Shown: piece by piece, positions 58,008 through 64,000 of the stretch
Numbering within the stretch: the first letter of the stretch is position 1
Layout of the letters: each line of letters starts with the position of its first letter
Assembly: GCF_030815865.1 (NCBI RefSeq)
Contig: NZ_JAUSXI010000001.1
Location: 2,046,001-2,110,000, forward strand
Direction of reading: 5' to 3'
Source: Arthrobacter globiformis
Lineage (GTDB): Bacteria > Actinomycetota > Actinomycetes > Actinomycetales > Micrococcaceae
Length of the DNA stretch: 64,000 bases
Program-made: the position numbers and the translations under genes
Notes under the pieces: model-generated
What the model was told of the DNA's origin: nothing
The model's input: the letters and a program-made list of their open reading frames with translations, nothing else
The model's database searches: none

Positions 58008-59327
58008 TCAGCTGAAGGTCTTGCGGTGTGCCTTGATTGCTGCCACGTAGTGCTTGGTGTCGGAGTACATACCGTGCTTGTTGACCGAGTACTGGCCCTG
58101 GTAGTAGCCGGCGATGGCGTAATCCAGGTTCTTGCTGGTCCGCATCAGCTGGCGGATGATCGCAACTCCGGCGGTGGCGTTGTCGTACGGGTCAAGCAGG
58201 TTCAGCTTCCGGCCCACGAGGTCAGATGCCCATTCGCCGGATGAGGGGATGACCTGCATGGTGCCGATGGCATTGGCCGGTGACACAGCACGTTGGTTGA
58301 ACCCGGATTCCTGATACGCGAAAGCCTGTGCCAGTGCCGGATCCACGCCCATCCGCCTGGCGGTGTCAGCCACGATGGACTGCATCTGGGCCAGGGACGG
58401 AACCGGCGAGGCGTTCAGCAGGGCCTTGTTCTTGTTGGCCGAGCTGACAACGGCTGCCGGGTAGGTGTAGCCGAGGAAGGAGCTGGGTACGAGCGGCGTG
58501 ACGCTGGATGCCGGCTGGACGGCGCTGGCCTTCCCGGGAATGGCGAGCTTCTGGCCGGGGTAGATGACGCTGGTGAGCTTCAGCCGGTTCGCCGACAGGA
58601 TGGCCGCGAGCTTGACGCCGTGCCTGGCTGCAATACCGGACAGTGTGTCCCCGGACTTGATGACATAGGAACCTGAGGGGGTGCCAGCCGGTGCTGCCGC
58701 CTTGGTTGGGGCCGCCGCAACAGCGGTGCCGGCACCGAGCCGGATCTTCTGGCCGGGGTAGATGATCGATGACACCTTGAGCCCGTTCCAGCTGAGCACT
58801 TGGGAGAGCCTGACGCCATGCCGCCCGGCGATGCCGCCCAGAGTGTCGCCGGACTTGACCGTGTACGTCCGGGCAGGGGTGCTCGCGGGTGCCGCAGCAG
58901 TCCTCGCTGCAGGAGCCGCGGCAGCCTTTAGTTTGATCCGCTGCCCCGGGTAGATCACGGAGTTCGACTTCAGGTTGTTGAGCTTTAGCACGGCAGTGGT
59001 GCTCAGCCCGTACCGGCCGGCGATGCCGCTGACCGTGTCCCCGCGGGCCACCGTGTGGGCCGTTGGGGTGACGCGGGTGGGTTGCAGGCCCGACGGGAGC
59101 GCAGCCGGCACGGAGGCTGCGGGGATGATGCCCGCTTTGACTGCGGCCGCCTGCGCCTCGATGGCGGCGGCGAGTGTTGCGGGCACTGTCTTGGGCCGGG
59201 CGTCGGCCGCTGCGGGCTGGGCGACCGCAAGGGAGGAAAGCATGACGGCAGGGAGCGTGGCCGTCGCGGCCGCGATCAGCGGCAGGCCCGGCCGGGGTGA
59301 CTGCTTGGTGGAGCGGGTCGTCGTCAT
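58008..59327 (-). CDS. Secreted LysM and lytic transglycosylase protein
   Basis: A 439-aa secreted muralytic protein. An N-terminal Sec signal (about 1-42, ending VAQPAAADA) is followed by three LysM domains (HTVARGDTVSGIAGRYGL, YTVKSGDTLGGIAGRHGV, YVIKSGDTLSGIAARHGV) that bind peptidoglycan, then an SLT-type transglycosylase domain (AYQESGFNQRAVSPANAIGT, with the catalytic Glu in QES) that cleaves glycan strands. It lies between the PASTA kinase and the Rv2175c-like gene. Five 9-bp phased ATGTTA-like repeats upstream suggest a dedicated regulator. Confidence 0.92.
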   Translation of the reverse strand: MTTTRSTKQSPRPGLPLIAAATATLPAVMLSSLAVAQPAAADARPKTVPATLAAAIEAQAAAVKAGIIPAASVPAALPSGLQPTRVTPTAHTVARGDTVSGIAGRYGLSTTAVLKLNNLKSNSVIYPGQRIKLKAAAAPAARTAAAPASTPARTYTVKSGDTLGGIAGRHGVRLSQVLSWNGLKVSSIIYPGQKIRLGAGTAVAAAPTKAAAPAGTPSGSYVIKSGDTLSGIAARHGVKLAAILSANRLKLTSVIYPGQKLAIPGKASAVQPASSVTPLVPSSFLGYTYPAAVVSSANKNKALLNASPVPSLAQMQSIVADTARRMGVDPALAQAFAYQESGFNQRAVSPANAIGTMQVIPSSGEWASDLVGRKLNLLDPYDNATAGVAIIRQLMRTSKNLDYAIAGYYQGQYSVNKHGMYSDTKHYVAAIKAHRKTFS

Positions 59328-59387
59328 GGGGAAGATCCTCTTCTCAGCGGCGAATGCTGTCGGTCGCGCCAGTTGCTCGTGAAACCA

Positions 59388-59429
59388 ATGTTACTGATGT
59401 TAATCGTGTTGCGAATGTTATCTATGTGA
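59388..59429. promoter_or_regulatory. Five 9-bp phased ATGTTA-like repeats upstream of the LysM gene
   Basis: Hexamers begin at 59388 (ATGTTA), 59397 (ATGTTA), 59406 (GTGTTG), 59415 (ATGTTA) and 59424 (ATGTGA), exactly 9 bp apart. On the coding (minus) strand they read TAACAT. The block lies 61-102 nt before the LysM start, in an otherwise GC-rich area. Likely a cooperative regulator binding site. Confidence 0.65.
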
Positions 59430-59577
59430 ATCTCTCACGATTTTTCGGTTAGCACAAGAATCGGCTTTCAGCCGGAAAATCTGCCGGGCTGGGAGTGTCG
59501 CGCGCGAAAACGGGGCGGGCGCACACGTGCGCTGTTTCGACTAGGCTTGCGGGCGCCCGTCATGGCAACCTTGACCC

Positions 59578-59931
59578 GTGAGTACTGTAGAAACCCTTGT
59601 AGGCGACTGGTTGCCCCTGCCCGACGTTGCCCAGTTGCTGGATGTGTCCATTACCAAAGTCCACGGGCTCCTTGACGAGCGCGCGCTGGCCGCCCTGCGG
59701 ATCGGGGAACGCCGGATCCGTTCGGTGCCCGCGGCCTTCCTCCAGGACGGCCACGTCGTGGACAGCCTTAAGGGCACGATTCTTGTGCTGGCAGACGCGG
59801 GATTCTCGGACGAAGAGCTTATCGGCTGGCTCTTCACCCCTGACGAGTCACTGCGGGGGCGGCCCATCGATGCCCTTCGCGAGGGTCGCAAGACGGAAAT
59901 CCGGCGCCGGGCGCAGTCCCTGGCCTGGTAA
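59578..59931 (+). CDS. Rv2175c-like winged-helix DNA-binding protein
   Basis: A 117-aa protein with an N-terminal helix-turn-helix (WLPLPDVAQLLDVSITKVHG) and a C-terminal segment (GWLFTPDESLRGRPIDALRE). In M. tuberculosis Rv2175c is a DNA-binding substrate of kinase PknL, which blocks DNA binding when it phosphorylates an N-terminal Thr. Here the N-terminus (MSTVETLVGD) contains Thr3 and Thr6 that could play that role. It starts at GTG. It may regulate its LysM or synthase neighbours. Confidence 0.88.
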   Translation: MSTVETLVGDWLPLPDVAQLLDVSITKVHGLLDERALAALRIGERRIRSVPAAFLQDGHVVDSLKGTILVLADAGFSDEELIGWLFTPDESLRGRPIDALREGRKTEIRRRAQSLAW

Positions 59932-59984
59932 TAAACCCAGCCTGATAATTGACCCAGTGTGATCAAACGGGCCGGGCCAGCCGA

Positions 59985-61076
59985 TTAGGCGGCCCGGCTC
60001 ACAGTCGCCTCGGCCAGCCGCCGCAGCGCGGTCTTGGGGAGGTCTTCCAGCGGCAGAAGCTCGAGGGCTGCGTACGCCGCCGCGCCGAACTCCTCGATGA
60101 GCACCTCCGTGGCCTGCAGCGCTCCGCAGTCCGCAATAATCCGGCGGATCTCGGCCACGTCGTCCTCGCCCAGCTCGGGGCTGCCGAGCCTTGAGTCGAT
60201 GAACTCGGACTCCTCGGGGGTGGCCAGATCCAGTGCGAAGGCCACGAGCACGGTCCGCTTGCCCTCCCGGAGGTCGTCGCCCGCAGGCTTTCCGGTGGTC
60301 ACCGGGTCCCCGAACACGCCGAGGACGTCGTCGCGAAGCTGGAAGGCCTCGCCCAGGGGGAGCGCGAACGCGGAGTAGCCCCGGAGCAGTTCGTCAGAGG
60401 CCCCGCCGAGCGCCCCGCCCAGGGCGAGCGGATGTTCCGTCGAGTACTTGGCCGACTTGAAACGGATGATTGACTGGGCGCGGCTGACGGCGCCGGCTCG
60501 GTCCCGGACCGGCCCGGCCACCTCTTCGAGGATGTCCAGATACTGGCCGGCCATGACCTCCGAACGCATCAGGTTGAAGATCAGCCTTGCCCTGCTTCCT
60601 GAGGCCGCCGTTGCGCCGATATCGGTGAAGGCTTCCTCGCTGAAGGACAAGCACAGATCGCCGGCCAGGATGGCTGCGGCGTGGCCGAAGCGTTCGCTGT
60701 CGAGGGCCCAGCCCTGGGACTCGTGGAGCTGGCTGAACCGGCGGTGCACGCTGGGCCCGCCCCGGCGGGTGTCCGACCGGTCGATGATGTCGTCGTGGAT
60801 CAAGGCGGCGGCCTGGAACAGCTCAAGGGCCGCGCCTGCCGTGATGATGTCCTCCGCGGAGGCAGGGCCGCCCGCTCCGCGCCATCCCCAGTAGCACATG
60901 AGGGCGCGCAACCGTTTTCCGCCGGTGACCAGGTTGGAGATGGATCCCATGATGGGATCGATGTCCGGGGAGATTGCCGTCATGATCGACTGCCGGGTGG
61001 TCAGGAAGTCTGTCAGCTTTCCCGCTACGGCGGCCACGAAGTCCGCCTGCTCAACGCGAAGCTGCTCGGCCACCAT
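59985..61076 (-). CDS. Polyprenyl (geranylgeranyl-type) diphosphate synthase
   Basis: A 363-aa trans-isoprenyl diphosphate synthase. The first aspartate motif is HDDIIDRSDTRRGG and the second is QLRDDVLGVFGDP; GKPAGDDLREGKRT is conserved. It makes C15-C20 or longer isoprenyl diphosphates for carotenoids, quinones or cell-wall carriers; actinobacterial homologue Rv2173 (idsA2). The start at 61076 overlaps the lipoprotein stop by one base (TGATG). Confidence 0.92.
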   Translation of the reverse strand: MVAEQLRVEQADFVAAVAGKLTDFLTTRQSIMTAISPDIDPIMGSISNLVTGGKRLRALMCYWGWRGAGGPASAEDIITAGAALELFQAAALIHDDIIDRSDTRRGGPSVHRRFSQLHESQGWALDSERFGHAAAILAGDLCLSFSEEAFTDIGATAASGSRARLIFNLMRSEVMAGQYLDILEEVAGPVRDRAGAVSRAQSIIRFKSAKYSTEHPLALGGALGGASDELLRGYSAFALPLGEAFQLRDDVLGVFGDPVTTGKPAGDDLREGKRTVLVAFALDLATPEESEFIDSRLGSPELGEDDVAEIRRIIADCGALQATEVLIEEFGAAAYAALELLPLEDLPKTALRRLAEATVSRAA

Positions 61077-61630
61077 CACTTGACGGACTCGGGAGTCACG
61101 TTGGCGCCGATGGTGAAGGTTGAAACCCCGCCCGTTGCAGGGACGGCGATATTTACGGTCTCGCTGCCCGCCCGGACGAAGTCCTTGGACGCCACGCTTC
61201 CCACGGCGTTGCCGGGAACAGCCGTAAAGCCCCGTCCCTCCAGGGCTTTGGTGTAATAGGCGACGACGGCGGCCGGCTTGGCGGAGATGGAGCCAACCAG
61301 CGCGACGGTGGCCGGGGAGGTTGACTTGTCGAAGCTGCTGGCCACCACCTTGGCCCCGGGCATCACGGGAAGAAGCTTCGACGGGAAGCCGGCGACGAGC
61401 GCTCCCACGGTGGCCGACGTGCCGGGGGAAGCAGACGGGCTGGCGGGAGCCGTCGGGGACGCCGTGGCGGCTGTGTTCGTTGCTGCGGCAGCGGGGGAGG
61501 CCGATGCCGTCGCGGCGGGCGTAGCGGAACCGGGCGCCTGTGCCGTGCACGCTGACGCCGCCGCCACTACGGCCGCTCCAGCGGCGAGCAGCCCAAGGCG
61601 GGCAGGCATGAGCGTTCCAATGACCTTCAC
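61076..61630 (-). CDS. Putative lipoprotein
   Basis: A 184-aa protein with a lipobox-like AAASAC near residue 28 after a hydrophobic signal, then an Ala/Ser/Pro/Thr linker (about 30-75) and a domain of about 100 residues (VAYYTKALEGRGFTAVPGNA). GTG start with GGAGG 9 nt upstream. It is co-transcribed with the polyprenyl synthase. No family recognised. Confidence 0.8.
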   Translation of the reverse strand: MKVIGTLMPARLGLLAAGAAVVAAASACTAQAPGSATPAATASASPAAAATNTAATASPTAPASPSASPGTSATVGALVAGFPSKLLPVMPGAKVVASSFDKSTSPATVALVGSISAKPAAVVAYYTKALEGRGFTAVPGNAVGSVASKDFVRAGSETVNIAVPATGGVSTFTIGANVTPESVK

Positions 61631-61692
61631 AGGTGCGGTCCTCCTGGGTGTTGATGCCGGATTCAGCCTCCAGTTTAGTCAGGTGCAGGGCA

Positions 61693-61698
61693 TAGGAT
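61693..61698 (+). promoter_or_regulatory. Candidate -10 element of dinB (leaderless)
   Basis: TAGGAT ends 7 nt before the GTG at 61706. No SOS box (LexA motif CGAACN4GTTCG) was seen nearby. Confidence 0.45.
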
Positions 61699-61705
61699 TG
61701 CAGAT

Positions 61706-62932
61706 GTGGGGCCGGACGACGACAGAGAGCAGGCGGAAGCGCGGCTGGCGGACTTTCGGCGAGCGAGCATCATGCACGTCGATATGGACGCGTTTTTTGT
61801 CTCGGTAGAACTGCGCGCCCGCCCTGATCTGCGTGGCCGGCCGGTCATCGTGGGTTTTCCGGCGGAGCGTTCCGTTGTGCTGTCTGCTTCGTACGAGGCA
61901 CGCAGGTTCGGCGTGAAGTCGGCGATGCCCATGGCCGTGGCCCAGAGGCTGTGTCCGCAGGCCATCATCATCGAGCCCCGGCACAAGCTGTACTACGAAG
62001 TGTCCGGCCAGCTGATGGGCATATTCGAGTCCATCACGGAGCTCGTTGAGCCGCTCAGTGTCGACGAGGCATTCCTTGACGTCGGAGGGGCCATCCGCAG
62101 GCTTGGTCCGCCGAGTGAAATAGGGCAATTGATCCGGAGGAGGGTCGCCAGTGAACTAGGCATCACGGCGTCAGTGGGGATCGCCGCCAGCAAGTTTGTG
62201 GCCAAGATCGCTTCCACCCGGTGCAAGCCGGATGGGCTGCTGCTCATCCGGCCGGAGCAGACCGTCCCCTATCTTCACAGCCTTCCGGTCAATGCCCTGT
62301 GGGGTGTTGGAGGCAAGACGGCGGAAGTGTTGGCCCGCCTGGGAATCCGTACCGTGGCGGATGTCGCCGCGACGCCGGTCTCCTCGCTCAAGAAGGTGCT
62401 GGGCGCCACCGGCGAACACGTCCACCGGCTCTCCTGGGGTATCGACAGCCGGACGGTCACTCCGGTGCGGGTAGAGAAGAGCATCGGAGCGGAGGAAACG
62501 TTCGCCTCGGACACGGCGGACGATGCCCTGCTGCACCGGGAGCTGCTGCGACTGTCCCACCGCACTGCCGAGCGGCTGCGCTCTTCCGGGCTGGTGGCCC
62601 GGACTGTGGCGCTCAAGCTGCGGTACGCAGATTTCTCCACGGTGACCCGAAGCCGCACGGTCCACGCGCCACTGGACAGCGCCCAGCTCATCTATGCCGT
62701 GGCCATCCAGCTGCTGGAGTCACTGGGCAGCCGGCCCCTGACGGTCCGGCTGGTTGGTGTGCGTGCGGAGCAGCTGGAAGCGGCCGCGCAGACCTCCCTT
62801 CAGCTGAGCCTGGACAGGCGCGATGACAACTGGAGGGCCGCTGAACAGGCACTGGACAAGGTGGCGGAGAAGTTCGGCAGCAAGTCGGTGCTTCCTGCCC
62901 GGCTGCTTGAGCCGGGAAGCGGCAACCCCTGA
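61706..62932 (+). CDS. dinB: DNA polymerase IV
   Basis: A 408-aa Y-family translesion polymerase. Catalytic acids lie in HVDMDAFFVSVE and SVDEAFLDVGG; RFGVKSAMPMAVAQRLCP and KFVAKIASTRCKPDG are conserved. The little finger extends to about 380. The beta-clamp motif at the end is QLSLDRR rather than QLSLF. The start is GTG 61706; an ATG at 61772 (MHVDMDAFF) is an alternative that removes 22 residues. Confidence 0.93.
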   Translation: MGPDDDREQAEARLADFRRASIMHVDMDAFFVSVELRARPDLRGRPVIVGFPAERSVVLSASYEARRFGVKSAMPMAVAQRLCPQAIIIEPRHKLYYEVSGQLMGIFESITELVEPLSVDEAFLDVGGAIRRLGPPSEIGQLIRRRVASELGITASVGIAASKFVAKIASTRCKPDGLLLIRPEQTVPYLHSLPVNALWGVGGKTAEVLARLGIRTVADVAATPVSSLKKVLGATGEHVHRLSWGIDSRTVTPVRVEKSIGAEETFASDTADDALLHRELLRLSHRTAERLRSSGLVARTVALKLRYADFSTVTRSRTVHAPLDSAQLIYAVAIQLLESLGSRPLTVRLVGVRAEQLEAAAQTSLQLSLDRRDDNWRAAEQALDKVAEKFGSKSVLPARLLEPGSGNP

Positions 62933-63247
62933 CGTGATTCCGGCGACACCCGCGGGGCGGGAAACCGTGTTCATGGCCGGAGATCAGTGTCAGGTCAAGG
63001 CCCGGACAGTGTTGCCGCCCGTGAACAGCGTCTTTCAGAACAGCGCCCAACAAACTATCCTTATAGATACAAAGATTTCGAACGTCTGGACATGTGTGGA
63101 TCACCTGACCCGCCGCGTCAGTATGCTTGAATCCCTGGATCCGCCGAGGTTGGCGGGCCGGGAACCTGGATGGCATGCCGGTCGTTGACGGGGCAGGAAC
63201 AACCGGTTCCGGCCTGTCTGGACGTTGGCCTACTTAAGGAGGTCGTG
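62933..63247. other. Spacer upstream of the DUF3040 gene
   Basis: 315 bases without a convincing gene. There is an AT-rich patch (AACTATCCTTATAGATACAAAG) near 63054-63075 that could hold a promoter, and TTGACG at 63185. I see no structured RNA that I recognise. Confidence 0.5.
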
Positions 63248-63619
63248 ATGCCGCTCTCGGAGCACGAACAGAAGCTGCTCGAGCAACTCGAGAGGCAACT
63301 GCATGAGGACGATCCCAAGTTTGCCAATTCCATGGGCTCGGATCCCGGCCGTAGCTGGTCCACCCGGCACATTGTGATTGGCGTACTGGCCACGCTGGCC
63401 GGGGTGCTGCTCCTCCTGGTGGGTGTCTCCCTCCAGAACATATTTGTAGGGGTCCTCGGGTTCGTCGTCATGGGTGCCGGAGTTTACTTTGCCACGATGC
63501 GCAGTGTTGCGGCCGGCAAAGCGAAGGCCGGCGGGCATGGCCGGAAGTCGAAGAGCAAGAGCTCTTTTATGAACAGCCTTGAGGAACGATGGGATGAAAG
63601 GCGCCGCGGGGAGTCCTGA
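63248..63619 (+). CDS. DUF3040 membrane protein
   Basis: A 123-aa protein. The N-terminus (MPLSEHEQKLLEQLERQLHE) is the DUF3040 signature; two transmembrane helices lie at about 45-66 (HIVIGVLATLAGVLLLLVGV) and 71-90. A basic C-terminal tail (GKAKAGGHGRKSKSKSS) faces the cytoplasm. TAAGGAGG precedes the ATG. DUF3040 genes commonly sit just upstream of mraZ and the dcw cluster in actinobacteria; the role is unknown. Confidence 0.9.
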   Translation: MPLSEHEQKLLEQLERQLHEDDPKFANSMGSDPGRSWSTRHIVIGVLATLAGVLLLLVGVSLQNIFVGVLGFVVMGAGVYFATMRSVAAGKAKAGGHGRKSKSKSSFMNSLEERWDERRRGES

Positions 63620-63652
63620 GCCCGCGCTCCACTTCCCACCACCTCCACTTCG

Positions 63653-63691
63653 CACCACCCTCCACTCGCACCACCCTCCACTCGCACCACC
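63653..63691 (+). repeat. 16-bp tandem repeat CACCACCCTCCACTCG
   Basis: Two full copies (63653-63668, 63669-63684) plus CACCACC; a degenerate copy lies just upstream. On the minus strand each copy carries GTGGAG. Confidence 0.85.
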
Positions 63692-63724
63692 GGGTCCATC
63701 CCCGGTTGGGCGCCAATAGTCCAG

Positions 63725-63750
63725 GAATGACCCGCTGCGGCGGGTCATTC
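63725..63750 (+). terminator. Terminator of the DUF3040 gene
   Basis: GAATGACCCGC (63725-63735) pairs with GCGGGTCATTC (63740-63750) around TGCG, followed by TGCTTT. Confidence 0.85.
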
Positions 63751-63920
63751 TGCTTTAACCCGCGAACTGGTGCCCGGAGCCCATGTTCCAGGGCTGATGC
63801 CGCCGGGGTCCGCCGCCGCGGGACCGACGCAATGTCCCTCCACTTTCCACCCCCGGCCAAAATTCCCGCCATTCCGCGGAAATATGTTTGTCCCAAGAGT
63901 GGAGAATTCCCCGCGTCGCG

Positions 63921-63950
63921 TTGACTGTGGGGAGAAGTGGAGTAAAGTGG
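63921..63950 (+). promoter_or_regulatory. Probable mraZ promoter with overlapping MraZ-type boxes
   Basis: TTGACT (63921-63926) and TAAAGT (63943-63948) are spaced by 16 nt. GTGG(G/A)G occurs at 63927, 63937 and 63947, a 10-bp period, overlapping the promoter. MraZ proteins bind such tandem boxes upstream of their own operon, so this would be the autoregulated dcw promoter. Confidence 0.65.
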
Positions 63951-64000
63951 AGCGCGTAAGAGGGTAGTGGCAGCGCGGGGGTTGTTCAGCTTCTGACGGC

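Larger units (their letters stand above)
63620..64000 (+). other. Upstream region of the mraZ/dcw cluster
   Basis: 381 bases with no gene. It contains 16-bp repeats (63653-63691), a terminator (63725-63750) and a promoter with GTGG repeats (63921-63950). The mraZ start would lie just beyond the window. Confidence 0.7.

Noticed and set aside
59328..59577. A cyclic-di-AMP (ydaO) riboswitch before the LysM gene
   Set aside because: Such riboswitches precede wall hydrolase genes in actinobacteria, but I could not find its conserved core; the region shows phased 9-bp repeats instead. A covariance search would decide.

Overview
The window comes from a high-GC actinobacterium, most likely Arthrobacter or Pseudarthrobacter (Micrococcaceae). 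The pointers are strong C/G bias at third codon positions, several GTG starts, gene order shared with Mycobacterium tuberculosis (named from memory, not searched), a GarA-type FHA protein with an ETTS motif, and a DUF222/HNH '13E12' relic. No CRISPR array, intact insertion sequence or prophage was found. Most of the window is conserved chromosomal core.

Layout. 1-1651: 3' part of 23S rRNA, 5S rRNA and a strong terminator. 1676-5759 (minus): a copper locus with a Tat-exported multicopper oxidase and a CopD-CtaG fusion. 6084-18590 (plus): an arginine/glycine-rich tandem-repeat protein, then a HAD phosphatase, tlyA, nadK, recN, pyrG, an ADP-ribose pyrophosphatase, xerD, a second Nudix gene, and an ECF sigma factor with a membrane-anchored partner. 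18667-22964 (minus): a complete 2-methylcitrate operon (gntR-prpD-prpB-prpC) for propionate breakdown, with two GTATAC palindromes upstream. 23250-24943: a decayed DUF222/HNH endonuclease gene. 25036-28948: a CitA/CitB-type two-component system divergent from a dctA dicarboxylate transporter.

29189-37003 (plus) is a compact chromosome and cell-growth block: parA, scpA, scpB, rluB-like, tyrA, cmk, plsC, der, followed by tRNA-Pro(GGG). 37299-42340 holds an Fpg/Nei glycosylase, then gcvH, garA, merR, a bifunctional-nuclease family gene and a second merR, with an orphan ParA facing them. 42713-46109 is pyruvate carboxylase carrying a one-base frameshift. 46305-61630 resembles the M. tuberculosis Rv2173-Rv2187 neighbourhood: MinD-like ATPase, acyl-CoA synthetase, ROK glucokinase, two tandem alpha/beta hydrolases, PlsC, class II DAHP synthase, a PASTA Ser/Thr kinase (PknL-like), a LysM/SLT muralytic protein, an Rv2175c-like DNA-binding protein and a polyprenyl synthase. 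The window ends with dinB, a DUF3040 membrane protein and what looks like the mraZ promoter that opens the division/cell-wall (dcw) cluster.

Functionally, central carbon genes (prp operon, dctA, pyc, glk, gcvH, garA) sit among chromosome maintenance genes (xerD, recN, scpAB, parA, dinB) and envelope genes (plsC, pknL, LysM/SLT, polyprenyl synthase). The least explained signals are the 69-bp repeat array in the gene at 6084, five 9-bp phased ATGTTA-like repeats upstream of the LysM gene, a 30-bp all-GC perfect palindrome upstream of pyc, the two prp operators exactly 63 bp apart, and the Nudix/sigma overlap.
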